IMG/VR virus record: IMGVR_UViG_3300043436_003072 | Location: 1-21,121 of that record | Strand: one strand, 5' to 3' | Length of the DNA: 21,121 bases | DNA from: a virus | Shown: positions 1-8,705 of the stretch, in pieces | Layout of the letters: each line of letters opens with the position of its first letter | How positions within the stretch are numbered: the first letter of the stretch is position 1 | Translations under genes and position numbers: made by a program | Notes under the pieces: model-generated | What the model was told of the DNA's origin: nothing | What the model saw: only the letters and a program-made list of their open reading frames with translations | Database searches by the model: none

Positions 1-297
1 TGAAGTTCCGCTAGTACCTGATGTTCCATCAATACCACTTGTTCCTGAAGTTCCGCTAGTACCTGAAGTACCACTAGTTCCTGAAGTTCCATCAATTCCT
101 GAAGTTCCACTTGTTCCTGAAGTACCATCAATTCCTGAAGTACCTGAAGTTCCTGATGTACCATCAATTCCCGAAGTTCCACTTGTTCCTGAAGTACCAT
201 CTATTCCCGAGGTTCCTGATGTACCCGAAGTCCCGCTTGTACCTGACGTTCCGTCAATACCTGAAGTACCTGAAGTACCTGAAGTACCACTAGTTCC
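1..297 (-). repeat. Collagen-like (Gly-Thr-Ser)/(Gly-Ile-Asp) triplet repeat
   Basis: Thirty-three consecutive 9-base units encode GTS or GID. GID follows runs of 3 to 6 GTS triplets. Glycine, Thr and Ser codons vary (GGA/GGT/GGG, ACT/ACA/ACG/ACC, TCA/TCG/AGT/AGC), so the peptide pattern is kept while the DNA has drifted. The repeat continues past the left edge. Confidence 0.93.
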
Positions 298-1158
298 TCC
301 TGTAAAATTAATTGTTACATTACCACCACCATCATTAATAACAGAGGCACCTGAAAATGTCATACCTGTAACATTATTAACTGTTACGGCTGACGTGGCA
401 TCATAAATTGTAAGAGGACTTCCTCCTCCTGATGAAAATCCTGAAATATTTACTAAAGAACCATCACTATTATTAAGGGTTAACGTCTCAGTACCACTAT
501 TATATGTTCCACCTGTTATGGTACCATTGAAACCTGATATTGATATTGTACCTCCGGTATTGTTGAATAAGTCTAAAGTTGTTGTTGCAGAATAATATGT
601 ACCTCCCGTTATTTGAACGTCACTACCCCAAAATATTTGCCACCTTGCATCATTTTTTGTAACACCATTAACACCTTCAATTGTTGAACCTGTCCAAGAA
701 TTAATAAATTGAGTACCTTCAGGTGTGTCGTTATAAACTTCATAACCTCCATCACTAGCAATAATTGACCCCGCCGTTTCAGCATCATCCCACATTGTGG
801 TAAATCCTGACATAGTATATTGATATACTGTATCATTTTCCTGAACATAAACTTGCATACCCAATCTTCTACGTCCAGAAGAAATACCGTCATTATTAAG
901 ATTTAAAATATTAAAAAAATCAAATGGGACGTTATAATTAAAGTTTATCGGGATTGAATTTCCTGAATATTGAACCGCACCACCATCAATTAATGTTTGA
1001 GGAGGTATTATCCAATTTAAATCAGATAAATAAAACACTTCCATATAACCCCCAATACCTAGGACGCTAAAATTAGTTCCGGTATCACTAGTTCTAGTTA
1101 CCGAATTCGGGGCTTGTATAATCGTGGACGACGTTGGATTTTTATATTGAAATGCCAT
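1..1158 (-). CDS. Tail fibre-like protein with collagen-like repeats, 5' part only
   Basis: The ATG is at 1158-1156 and 386 codons run to the left edge with no stop, so the C-terminus is missing. Residues 1-180 form a unique N-terminal region that could attach to the virion (inferred from position). Residues 181-241 hold two copies of a 30-residue beta-type repeat (ITGGTY...ISGF). Residues 288-386 are 33 uninterrupted G-X-Y triplets, 27 GTS and 6 GID, a collagen-like pattern common in phage tail fibres and other trimeric fibrous proteins. There is no proline in the triplets. The gene starts 31 bases after the stop of the 666-aa gene and has no Shine-Dalgarno motif; its upstream sequence is only A/T-rich. 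The layout (anchor, beta repeats, triple-helix stalk) suggests a trimeric fibre whose receptor-binding tip lies outside the window. Family assignment is by repeat type, not homology. Confidence 0.85.
   Translation of the reverse strand, partial: MAFQYKNPTSSTIIQAPNSVTRTSDTGTNFSVLGIGGYMEVFYLSDLNWIIPPQTLIDGGAVQYSGNSIPINFNYNVPFDFFNILNLNNDGISSGRRRLGMQVYVQENDTVYQYTMSGFTTMWDDAETAGSIIASDGGYEVYNDTPEGTQFINSWTGSTIEGVNGVTKNDARWQIFWGSDVQITGGTYYSATTTLDLFNNTGGTISISGFNGTITGGTYNSGTETLTLNNSDGSLVNISGFSSGGGSPLTIYDATSAVTVNNVTGMTFSGASVINDGGGNVTINFTGGTSGTSGTSGTSGIDGTSGTSGTSGTSGTSGIDGTSGTSGTSGIDGTSGTSGTSGIDGTSGTSGTSGIDGTSGTSGTSGTSGTSGTSGIDGTSGTSGTS
436..618 (-). repeat. Two tandem 30-residue GGTY...ISGF beta repeats
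   Basis: Residues 181-210 and 212-241 of the partial fibre gene align with each other. They share ITGGTY, then a Thr/Leu-rich strand, N-N, a G/D-G turn, and end in ISISGF or NISGF. From memory, repeats of this style occur in fibres of Bacteroidetes phages. They probably form short beta hairpins between the N-terminal domain and the collagen-like stalk. Confidence 0.7.
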
Positions 1159-1189
1159 ATTATGTTATATTATTTATTATTTTTATTCT

Positions 1190-3190
1190 TTAAACTAAAG
1201 TTCCTCCTTGGAAATACCAATTATTACCTAGATTATTTATATTTAGACCTGCTCCTGGTTTTGTTGTATAAACTCTATACGTCCCTGCCGGTATATTAGT
1301 TGAACCACTATAATTAACAACTAAACTATTTGTTGTTGTACTCACAGTTGTATCTGTTGATGGTGGATTCGTACCACCATTTTTAATAGTCGAATATTTT
1401 TGTCCGTTTGTTGCACCTGTCGAAACTATCCATGTATACCAAGCAATTTCACCTGAAGGAACTGTGGTATTTGGAATTTGAATTGTTTGGAATTTGTAAG
1501 CGGTAATTGCGTTACCCCATATGTCAAGCCCACCTGTTGTTGTTGATATTGGTGCCGTAAATATTGTAGGTTCACTAGTCCCCCAACCATTATAAGCAAT
1601 ATATGCATTCATTTGAGCGTCAAATATTGATTGAGTAGCACTCACGTTATTAATATTAAATCCTCTAAATGTACTTCCTTGACTCACCATATAGCTATTT
1701 AATGCTGCCCTAATTGTTGCATCATTTCGGTCAATGAATAAATATGCTTGGAATGCCGGTTGACTAGTTGGTGTTGGTGTTTGAGTTTGTGTTGGTGTTT
1801 GAGTTACTGTTTGTGTTGGAGTTTGTGTTGATGTTTGAGTTACTGTTTGTGTTGGAGTTTGTGTTGGTGTTTGAGTAGGAGTCTCTGTATTAGTAGGTGT
1901 CGGTGTTTGAGTCGGAGTTTCCGTATTAGTTGGCGTTGGTGTTTGAGTCGGAGTTTCCGTATTAGTAGGTGTCGGTGTTTGAGTCGGAGTTTCCGTATTA
2001 GTTGGCGTTGGTGTTTGAGTAGGAGTTGGCGTGTTTGTAGGTGTCTCCGTATTTGTTGGAGTTTGAGTTTGAGTCGGAGTTTCCGTATTAGTTGGCGTTG
2101 GTGTTTGAGTCGGAGTTTCCGTATTAGTAGGTGTCGGTGTTTGAGTCGGAGTTTCCGTATTAGTTGGCGTTGGTGTTTGAGTCGGAGTTGGAGTGTTTGT
2201 AGGTGTCTCCGTATTTGTTGGAGTTTGAGTTTGAGTAGGTGTTTCTGTATTAGTAGGTGTTTGAGTTGGAGTAGGTGTTTCTGTATTAGTAGGCGTGTTT
2301 GTAGGCGTCTCCGTATTTGTAGGAGTTTGAGTTGATGTATTAGTCGGAGTTGGCGTTTCAGTATTAGTAGGCGTGTTTGTAGGCGTCTCCGTATTTGTTG
2401 GAGTCGGCGTTTGAGTTGGAGTTTCAGTATTAGTTGGCGTTGGAGTGTTTGTAGGTGTTTCTGTATTAGTTGGCGTTGGAGTCTGAGTAGGTGTTTCTGT
2501 ATTAGTAGGTGTTTGAGTTTGTGTTGGTGTTTCAGTATTAGTAGGCGTGTTTGTAGGCGTCTCCGTATTTGTTGGAGTCGGCGTTTGAGTTGGAGTTTCA
2601 GTATTAGTTGGCGTTGGAGTGTTTGTAGGTGTCTCCGTATTTGTTGGAGTTTGAGTTTGGGTAGAAGTTTGTGTATTAGTAGGAGTATTCGTAGGAGTCT
2701 CAGTATTAGTTTGAGTCGGAGTTTGAGTAGGAGTCTCTGTATTAGTAGGAGTGTTTGTATTAGTTGGAGTCGGAGTCTCTGTACTTCTAGGTGTTTGAGT
2801 TTGTGTCGGAGTATTTGTTGGAGTTTGAGTATTTGTTGGAGTTTGAGTATTAGTTGGCGTTTGTGTAGCAGTATTGGTTGGTGTTTGAGTTTGTGTTGGT
2901 GTTGGTGTAGAAGTAGGAGCTAATGCATTAGTAGGTGTTTGAGTTGGAGTTGGTGTTGGTGTTTGAGTACCACATTCAATTGTTAAAATAACACCATCTA
3001 ATAAATTATTACGAGTAACCGCAGAATAATATATTATATCGTCTAAATAGACGTTAAATGGTCCTATTGAATTTGAATTTGGTGTTAACTTAACAATATA
3101 CTGAGAACAACCATCAACCGACAATTGTTGTTCGATTTCAGAGGCACACCCAGGTGCATTATTGGTAACAAGAATAGAATATATTGACAT
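1190..3190 (-). CDS. Fibre/adhesin-like protein with 403-residue Thr-Pro repeat linker
   Basis: A 666-residue protein in three parts. Residues 1-74 are a small globular head containing GPFNVYLDD and ending TIECG. Residues 75-477 are an almost strict alternation of Thr with Pro, Gln, Asn or Glu, such as [16 protein letters not shown]. Residues 478-666 are a globular C-terminal domain rich in Tyr, Trp, Asn and Thr (for example YIAYNGWG and WYFQGGTLV). Thr/Pro tracts of this kind act as extended, protease-resistant spacers in secreted proteins, so the C-terminal domain may be held away from the particle to touch the host; this is inferred. There is no signal peptide. The gene forms its own unit: 88 bases of non-coding sequence precede it, including a TATTTAT motif 16 nt before the ATG. 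I recognise no family for either globular end. Confidence 0.85.
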   Translation of the reverse strand: MSIYSILVTNNAPGCASEIEQQLSVDGCSQYIVKLTPNSNSIGPFNVYLDDIIYYSAVTRNNLLDGVILTIECGTQTPTPTPTQTPTNALAPTSTPTPTQTQTPTNTATQTPTNTQTPTNTQTPTNTPTQTQTPRSTETPTPTNTNTPTNTETPTQTPTQTNTETPTNTPTNTQTSTQTQTPTNTETPTNTPTPTNTETPTQTPTPTNTETPTNTPTNTETPTQTQTPTNTETPTQTPTPTNTETPTNTPTPTNTETPTQTPTPTNTETPTNTPTNTETPTPTNTSTQTPTNTETPTNTPTNTETPTPTQTPTNTETPTQTQTPTNTETPTNTPTPTQTPTPTNTETPTQTPTPTNTETPTQTPTPTNTETPTQTQTPTNTETPTNTPTPTQTPTPTNTETPTQTPTPTNTETPTQTPTPTNTETPTQTPTPTNTETPTQTPTQTPTQTVTQTSTQTPTQTVTQTPTQTQTPTPTSQPAFQAYLFIDRNDATIRAALNSYMVSQGSTFRGFNINNVSATQSIFDAQMNAYIAYNGWGTSEPTIFTAPISTTTGGLDIWGNAITAYKFQTIQIPNTTVPSGEIAWYTWIVSTGATNGQKYSTIKNGGTNPPSTDTTVSTTTNSLVVNYSGSTNIPAGTYRVYTTKPGAGLNINNLGNNWYFQGGTLV
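1909..2232 (-). repeat. Tandem duplication, 2 x 162 bp, inside the Thr-Pro repeat
   Basis: Bases 1909-2070 and 2071-2232 match at 160 of 162 positions when aligned by eye. Each copy encodes 54 residues. The two mismatches both fall at third codon positions and are synonymous (a Pro and a Thr codon). The copies are directly adjacent and in frame. Confidence 0.93.
2355..2458 (-). repeat. 104-bp direct repeat, copy 1
   Basis: This segment is identical over 104 of 104 bases to 2529-2632, at an offset of 174 bases (58 codons, in frame). It points to a second expansion event in the Thr-Pro region, separate from the 162-bp one. Confidence 0.9.
2529..2632 (-). repeat. 104-bp direct repeat, copy 2
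   Basis: Exact partner of 2355-2458. Similarity becomes imperfect outside the block, as expected where older repeat units have diverged around a recent copy. Confidence 0.9.
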
Positions 3191-3206
3191 TCGATGTTTT
3201 TATTAA

Positions 3207-3216
3207 ATAAATACCA
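3207..3216 (-). promoter_or_regulatory. Putative late-promoter motif before the 666-aa gene
   Basis: The minus strand reads TGGTATTTAT, ending 16 nt before the ATG at 3190, in the 88-base gap after the 101-aa gene. It matches the motif before units A, B and C (core TATTTAT). Promoter function is inferred from placement only. Confidence 0.45.
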
Positions 3217-3278
3217 CAACAATTCTATTTCAGTTATAATTAAAGTAAAAATGAAAATTTTATTATTAAGTATTATGA

Positions 3279-3584
3279 TTATTGCTCTGTAATCGTAATA
3301 TTAACAACACAAGAGGCTAATTCAATAGTGATTTCAAAAGCACAACCAAAAGTACAATCGAGTATTTTAAAAATCTCACAATCGTTATCATCCACTAACA
3401 ATAACATAATTTCCGGAGCGGTATTAAATATTGTTGGTATCACAGTATTATAATAAACGGTTGGTGGTACAGGACCAGAGTTAATTGTCCCTAATAAATA
3501 ACTATTATTACCATATACATCCGCGATGTATACACTAATTGGATATGTCCCTCCTGAAATATCAGTAATTCTAATTTGTGTCAT
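3279..3584 (-). CDS. Small structural protein resembling one SprB-like unit
   Basis: A 101-residue protein whose ATG (3584-3582) lies one base after the TAA of the 710-aa gene, so the two are very likely co-translated. It carries GGTYPISVYIADV near the N-terminus and LLLVDDNDCEIF near residue 80. These match in order the GG-x-x-PY and V-x-D-x-x-G-C ends of the SprB-like units in its neighbour, so it may be a single free-standing beta-sandwich of that type. The C-terminal 25 residues contain three cysteines (DC, GC, SC). There is no signal peptide or membrane segment. A role as fibre cap, chaperone or accessory subunit is possible but unproven. Confidence 0.75.
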   Translation of the reverse strand: MTQIRITDISGGTYPISVYIADVYGNNSYLLGTINSGPVPPTVYYNTVIPTIFNTAPEIMLLLVDDNDCEIFKILDCTFGCAFEITIELASCVVNITITEQ

Positions 3585-3585
3585 A

Positions 3586-5718
3586 TTATGTTAAGCACAT
3601 TATGTCGTATTCAATAATCAAATCAATAATAATTTCTTGACCGTTTAAAGTATCATTACCTCTTGTTGTCTCAATCGTAATTTGATTTGTTAAAGCGTTT
3701 ATGGTAACATTTCCGACCCCCGGAACCGATAATAATAACTGTCTGATAGTATCATAATATTCATTATCCGTTGGGTAAATATTTAATGAGGTTGTTGTAA
3801 AGAATGTTTCACTTGTAGTTAAATTAAGAGGAGTCACCGATACTTTTGCAGTAAATGTTGCGTTTACTAAATCACACCCTTCATTATCCAATGTTAAATC
3901 ATAAAAACCTTCATTTAACATTTGTAATAAACCAAATTTAGTTGGTGATTCAACATTGAAAACTTCCTCACCCATAACATAAGTTTGATATGATGTTAAA
4001 TTAGCAAAACAACTAATTGACGCTGTTCTAACTAATGAACATCCACCGCTATCTACAATTGTTAAACTATAAGTTCCACCCGTTAAACCCGATACTTGAA
4101 TTTGTTGTGGATTATTTGGAACGTTATTAGACCAATAGAAAGAAAATGGTGGTACACCCGAGTTTATAAATGCAGTTAGTTTACCACTATTACCTGTACC
4201 ACAAGATGTACTATATAATGAATAATCTAATCGTTCACTTGCCGTAACTAATACGCTAGTAGATTGAGCACATCCTGACGCGTCTGTTACGGTAACCGTG
4301 TGTGTTCCAGCAGAAATATTATTAAAAGTAACTGCAGTTAAATTTGTATTTAAAATATCATATAACCCATTATCAATAGAATAATTAAGTGGTAAGGTAG
4401 CTCCTTCACTAACAGTAATTCCAATTAAACCATTTACTTGGTTACAAGAAGTACCTGTAATTGATGTTGATATAGTATACTTATTATCAGTCATGATATA
4501 AACCTCATCAAAATATGAACAACCTGAATCATCACTAACTCCAACTGAATAAGTACCTGCAGATAAATTGTCAAATAGTTGAACTGTTTGACTTCCACTT
4601 GAGTTAATAACATCTCCTGTTGGATAAACTATTGTATAAGTATAAGGAGTCACACCTCCAATTACGGATATATTTACTTGCCCATTTGTACTTGAACAGG
4701 TTGAATTTGTTGTTTGAACAGAAACTGAGGCAATCCCATTTGGTGATGTTATTGAAGTATTAACTGACAATTGACAAAAACCCGCATCTGTAACTAAAAA
4801 TGAATATGACCCTGACGATAATCCTGATATTGAAAATGTTTGAGAATAAGATATATCAACTTGACCTGTGGATGCGGAATAATAATAAGGAGCAGTTCCT
4901 CCTGTTATAGTTAATGTAATCTCACCATTCGCAGCAAAACAAGTTGGTGGGACGGCAGTAAACAATCCAAATCCTATTGGATTAACATCAATAACGGTTT
5001 GACTTTGACTTAATTGACACCCATACCCATCAGTTACATTAACAAAATAGGCACCTGAAGTTAAACCAGTAATAGTCGAACCGGTTGAACCATTACTCCA
5101 CAAATATGTAAACGGGGATTGTCCGGTTAATCCGGTAATACTTAATTTACCAATTGGGGTTCCCCCACAAGATGAATTTGGAACCATATATAAACCATAA
5201 TTTAAAGGTTCCGATTCTTCAACAATAAAATTTTGACTTCTACCCGTACATCCTCCTAAATCTTGGACTGTCATATAATAAGTTCCAGCGGTTAAACTTC
5301 CAAACACAACACTATCTTGATTTGTTGTTGCGGATTGGCTATAAACCCCATCCCCGTGATATAGATAATAATTTGTTGAAGAATATTGGGTTGTTGAGGT
5401 CCCAGTAACAGAGCCATTATTTTGAGAACAAGTTGTATCTTGAACCCCCAAAATACTACAACACACCCCATTTGAAACAGGTATGTTAAAAATTTCAATT
5501 TGATTAGTTGGTAGTGAACTATCTGTTACTTGAACAGTATATGTAGTTGCAAATAAATTTGTTTTAGTTAGAGATGATATTATAATATCCGTTGATAATA
5601 CTGGGTCAACCCATTGTACAACATAAGGCAGTGAACCTCCTGAAATAAACAAATCAATTATTCCACTTGAATTATTTTGACAATCTCCCGTTACATTTAT
5701 AGTATAATTAAACGCCAT
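3586..5718 (-). CDS. Putative tail fibre/adhesin with seven SprB-like repeats
   Basis: A 710-residue protein. Residues 1-570 split into seven units of about 76-88 residues (starts near 1, 86, 169, 246, 327, 412, 495). The typical unit has an early Cys, GG-x-x-PY, an aromatic strand, a G-L-(S/T)-(A/S)-G-(T/S)-Y turn and a final V-(T/S)-D-x-x-G-C. That is the pattern of SprB repeats, known from the cell-surface gliding adhesin SprB of flavobacteria. Most units keep two cysteines about 50-60 residues apart (such as C183/C234, C260/C315, C341/C400, C425/C483, C506/C560). Residues 571-710 are a different C-terminal domain. The ATG overlaps the stop of the gpI/gp7-like gene as TAATG, which ties it to the baseplate. 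It is probably a host-binding appendage; no signal peptide supports a virion role over secretion. Confidence 0.88.
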   Translation of the reverse strand: MAFNYTINVTGDCQNNSSGIIDLFISGGSLPYVVQWVDPVLSTDIIISSLTKTNLFATTYTVQVTDSSLPTNQIEIFNIPVSNGVCCSILGVQDTTCSQNNGSVTGTSTTQYSSTNYYLYHGDGVYSQSATTNQDSVVFGSLTAGTYYMTVQDLGGCTGRSQNFIVEESEPLNYGLYMVPNSSCGGTPIGKLSITGLTGQSPFTYLWSNGSTGSTITGLTSGAYFVNVTDGYGCQLSQSQTVIDVNPIGFGLFTAVPPTCFAANGEITLTITGGTAPYYYSASTGQVDISYSQTFSISGLSSGSYSFLVTDAGFCQLSVNTSITSPNGIASVSVQTTNSTCSSTNGQVNISVIGGVTPYTYTIVYPTGDVINSSGSQTVQLFDNLSAGTYSVGVSDDSGCSYFDEVYIMTDNKYTISTSITGTSCNQVNGLIGITVSEGATLPLNYSIDNGLYDILNTNLTAVTFNNISAGTHTVTVTDASGCAQSTSVLVTASERLDYSLYSTSCGTGNSGKLTAFINSGVPPFSFYWSNNVPNNPQQIQVSGLTGGTYSLTIVDSGGCSLVRTASISCFANLTSYQTYVMGEEVFNVESPTKFGLLQMLNEGFYDLTLDNEGCDLVNATFTAKVSVTPLNLTTSETFFTTTSLNIYPTDNEYYDTIRQLLLSVPGVGNVTINALTNQITIETTRGNDTLNGQEIIIDLIIEYDIMCLT
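4009..5718 (-). repeat. Seven tandem SprB-like protein repeats
   Basis: These encode residues 1-570 of the 710-aa protein. Units are diverged in DNA and are recognised only at protein level, mainly by GG-x-x-PY and V-x-D-x-x-G-C. Unit 1 is the most degenerate and lacks the final GC (VTDSSLP instead). Unit 2 lacks the PY core but keeps GTYYMTVQDLGGC. Confidence 0.8.
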
Positions 5719-8705
5719 TAGTTGCTATTACAATTTATATTTATTTGTATTCCCACATTTAAAGTTAACAATTCATCAATATTTCTTTCTGTACAAGTTA
5801 AACTTTGTATTTTTAATATATTTCCATCAATTTCGTATGTAAACCCATAATCGTATAATAATGATAGATTATCGAATAATGCAATCCTCCACATTTGTAG
5901 TGTTGGTACATCGGTATATCCATAACCCACATAAAATGGTTCTTTAATTAATAATTCACCACCAATTCTTAAATCAACATACCATTCGGTTTGCACTGAG
6001 GTTTGTTCACAATCATTTAATGTTAAACTATTTTGAGTCAACATATTGTCAATTCGGTTTGCTAAAATACTATTAAAATTTCCAACATTAGGGTCTCCAT
6101 TTAACCATGGATATACAAAAAATTCAGTAGATTCGGTTGCACAATTAAAATCAAAGATACTATTAATTATAAAACAAGGATTAACAGGAACCGGAACGAA
6201 TTGACATCCTCTTTGTCTTCTATAAACAAATTTTTGTTTATGTAAAACTGAGTTCTCCAACTTAACACCGGTATTCCAAATTGTTGTAGCAGGAAACATT
6301 TGTTCCACCAATTTCATCCAATAAGGACCAATACCTGTAACATAATCAATAAGTTTTTGATAAGTATATTTGCTATTTGGTAATCCAACTGTTGCTTCAG
6401 ATTCAATGTATTTCCACCATATTGATTGTAATGTTGGATACCCCCCTGTTTTACCATCACTAATGTATTGTCGATTTCTAACATTAATCATATTTTCCCA
6501 AAACGTTTGTGAGAATTCAAAGAATGTTTTCTTTTTAGGTTCAGGATTGATATAAGTCCAATCCACACCTCCCGGAACAGGATAACCAACAGTTAATCCG
6601 GATTCAGGTATTGGGTAATCATAATTAACCGATTGTCTCCAAACATCATAAACAAGACCTTGGGAAGGATTTAAAAATAAATCCACATTTTTAACATTTA
6701 ATACTAATTTTTCATCGTCAACATAATAATAGGCGTTATAATCACCTTCAGTCGATACTCTAATTCTATTATCTTCTTCTAACCAAGACTTTTTATTATC
6801 AACAACTTTTCTTAACTTAAACCCTTCATTCATGTAAGGGAATTGTCTAAATCTATCTAAATACGGTTGTCCATATGTAAATGGGCTTAAACTAGTTTGA
6901 ATATTATAGTTTTGACCTGTATAAACATCACCGGTAATAATCACTTCATCCGGACTTCTATGCTGTGGGGTTGATTCATACCACCCTGAACCAACTTGGA
7001 AAAAATAACTTTCGGTATTAACAGGAGCTTTAGGAAAACCTAAACTATCCATAGGGTATTCATCTAACCTTATCGATACATCTTCATATGTTGCAATTGA
7101 TGTATAAGCGGAATAAACATTACCCCTAATTTTATACGTTTGACCAGGTAAATAAGCCGGAGTATTATCAACATAAGTTCCTCCTGATATTGTTGCCCAT
7201 TGTGTGTAGAATTGGTCTAAATTAATCTTTTGGTCGGCTAAATAGATATGTTCATTATATTCAATTAATGAATCCGGAGCGCCAATTAACCTCATTAAAA
7301 ATTCAACTGACCTTCTTGTTCCTTTTGACTTAAATAAGTAAGAGGCATTAATAATTAAATTACGATAATACGCGTAATTAATTTCAGTAGGTGTTAACGC
7401 TCTCGCATAACCAGGATAAGTTGGTGTTGAAGTATTTCCAAATACTGATTCTAAAAAATCTTCATCCGTAATTGGTGAGAAATTTGATGACCACCCTAAT
7501 GTTTGAGCAAGATTAACAAGTAATTGTGATGGTATATCATTCGATGGATTGTAGTTAACCGAATTCATATAAGCTAACGCATCTATGAATTGTTTTATTT
7601 GGTCAAAACTTCTACCATAAATTTGAAATATCTTCTCAACTTTTTGACCCATAGTATCAAACTCTTTTAACGAGTCTGTCACCAAAAATCTTGAAATTAA
7701 ATTTGTTTTAAATGAATCTAAATTTTCCGCAATTGCATCCAATTGAGCCAAATAACCATCAAATTGTAATGACCTAATATCTAAGTTCCAAGGTCCGTCT
7801 TTAGGCCAAGTAACTTGTTGGTAATCTGTAAAAAATTCCCCATTTTCAGTTTGAGCAGGAACTTGAAACACCGCGGTGTATTCAGGTCTTATTAACCTAT
7901 TTAATAAGAATTTTTCAACTTCATCAAAATTTTCTGCGAATATCTTATCAGTAATTAAATCATTCGGTCTAATTTGGTATTCTTCGAAAACTGTAGTTGC
8001 CGATTCACCAAAAGGGGCACCTGAAACATAAAAACTAATATAACCACTACCTAATGTATCCGATGGTTGAAATGAATTTATTTTGAATATATTATCATTA
8101 ATACTAACACAATAGTCTAAATAAGTGTTATATAAATTTCTATATGGTGAAGTTGTTATTTCCCTTAAATTTAGATTGGTTGCAGCACTTATAGAATAAT
8201 CAATATCAAAAGGATTATTAATTCTATCAACATTAACTTGAAAATAAGTTTCGTCTTCAATAGGGTCATAACTGACATTAACAGCAGTAGCACCTGTAAC
8301 AAATACTAAGTTTGAAAATTGAACGTCTAAAGAGGCAGGAAAATAATTAATAATTTTTGTCGCGGATACTTGGAATCTTTTACGTAAAGAACCATACATC
8401 GAAAAGTTAAGAACTTGTGAAACATCATAATTAGGATAAACCCTAAACTGAGTTGCCATAATTCTTCTACTTTCATTAACATCTTCAATGTTTAATGATT
8501 GTAAACTTAACGGTTCGGAAAATGCGCCAACATTAAAATTTCTATTAACTTTTTCCGTAACCGAAGTTGTAAATTCAAAATTACCTTGCGTTAAACCTCC
8601 TCCTTCAACAGTTTGTAAACCTACAATGTTGTCGGAAAAAGTCGCAGCCCCACTACCAGGTCTTGGCGGATAAAAATATTTTGTTGTTGTCGTATTTACT
8701 GCCAT
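5718..8705 (-). CDS. Baseplate wedge protein, P2 gpI / T4 gp7-like
   Basis: A 995-residue protein. Residues about 310-480 look like the tail protein I domain: a helical stretch (SFDQIKQFIDAL), LAQTLGW, then YYRNLIINASYLFKSKGTRR followed by SVEFLMRLIGAP at 466-477. In this family the helix around K-G-T-x-x-S-(V/I)-E-F-L packs against the J/gp6 partner. P2 gpI corresponds to the core of T4 gp7 in baseplate wedges. Residues 1-300 and 500-995 are extra; after LVEQMFPATTIWNTG comes YRRQRGCQ and a beta-rich C-terminal domain with several cysteines. At 995 aa it is close to T4 gp7 (1032) and far above P2 gpI. It is coupled by TAATG to genes on both sides. The role is assigned by motif and context; the exact T4 counterpart is less certain. 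Confidence 0.8.
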   Translation of the reverse strand: MAVNTTTTKYFYPPRPGSGAATFSDNIVGLQTVEGGGLTQGNFEFTTSVTEKVNRNFNVGAFSEPLSLQSLNIEDVNESRRIMATQFRVYPNYDVSQVLNFSMYGSLRKRFQVSATKIINYFPASLDVQFSNLVFVTGATAVNVSYDPIEDETYFQVNVDRINNPFDIDYSISAATNLNLREITTSPYRNLYNTYLDYCVSINDNIFKINSFQPSDTLGSGYISFYVSGAPFGESATTVFEEYQIRPNDLITDKIFAENFDEVEKFLLNRLIRPEYTAVFQVPAQTENGEFFTDYQQVTWPKDGPWNLDIRSLQFDGYLAQLDAIAENLDSFKTNLISRFLVTDSLKEFDTMGQKVEKIFQIYGRSFDQIKQFIDALAYMNSVNYNPSNDIPSQLLVNLAQTLGWSSNFSPITDEDFLESVFGNTSTPTYPGYARALTPTEINYAYYRNLIINASYLFKSKGTRRSVEFLMRLIGAPDSLIEYNEHIYLADQKINLDQFYTQWATISGGTYVDNTPAYLPGQTYKIRGNVYSAYTSIATYEDVSIRLDEYPMDSLGFPKAPVNTESYFFQVGSGWYESTPQHRSPDEVIITGDVYTGQNYNIQTSLSPFTYGQPYLDRFRQFPYMNEGFKLRKVVDNKKSWLEEDNRIRVSTEGDYNAYYYVDDEKLVLNVKNVDLFLNPSQGLVYDVWRQSVNYDYPIPESGLTVGYPVPGGVDWTYINPEPKKKTFFEFSQTFWENMINVRNRQYISDGKTGGYPTLQSIWWKYIESEATVGLPNSKYTYQKLIDYVTGIGPYWMKLVEQMFPATTIWNTGVKLENSVLHKQKFVYRRQRGCQFVPVPVNPCFIINSIFDFNCATESTEFFVYPWLNGDPNVGNFNSILANRIDNMLTQNSLTLNDCEQTSVQTEWYVDLRIGGELLIKEPFYVGYGYTDVPTLQMWRIALFDNLSLLYDYGFTYEIDGNILKIQSLTCTERNIDELLTLNVGIQININCNSN

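Larger units (their letters stand above)
1760..2968 (-). repeat. Thr-X alternating ([15 protein letters not shown]) coding repeat, 1.2 kb
   Basis: This stretch encodes residues 75-477 of the 666-aa protein. The base unit is 4 residues (12 bases), arranged in higher-order units such as [12 protein letters not shown] (36 bases). The plus strand is almost purely G and T, and the mRNA correspondingly A/C-rich. Third-position differences between units are frequent but the Thr-X alternation holds. The main breaks are near the start (ALAPTS) and at PRSTETP. Confidence 0.95.

Noticed and set aside
111-293. Plus-strand open frame with repeated K-Y-L-K-F motifs.
   Set aside because: It is the antisense shadow of the collagen-like GTS/GID repeat, with no start context and no room for a real gene.
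1-300. Regular short repeats that could suggest a CRISPR array or a diversity-generating retroelement target.
   Set aside because: The period is 9 bases with no spacers, it is in frame as G-X-Y triplets, and there is no reverse transcriptase or cas gene in the window.
1835-2923. Two plus-strand open frames rich in Cys, Ser, Trp and Arg (1835-2335 and 2411-2923).
   Set aside because: They are antisense readings of the Thr-Pro repeat; the periodic Cys/Ser/Arg pattern follows directly from the repeat on the other strand, which has clear globular ends and a normal gene context.
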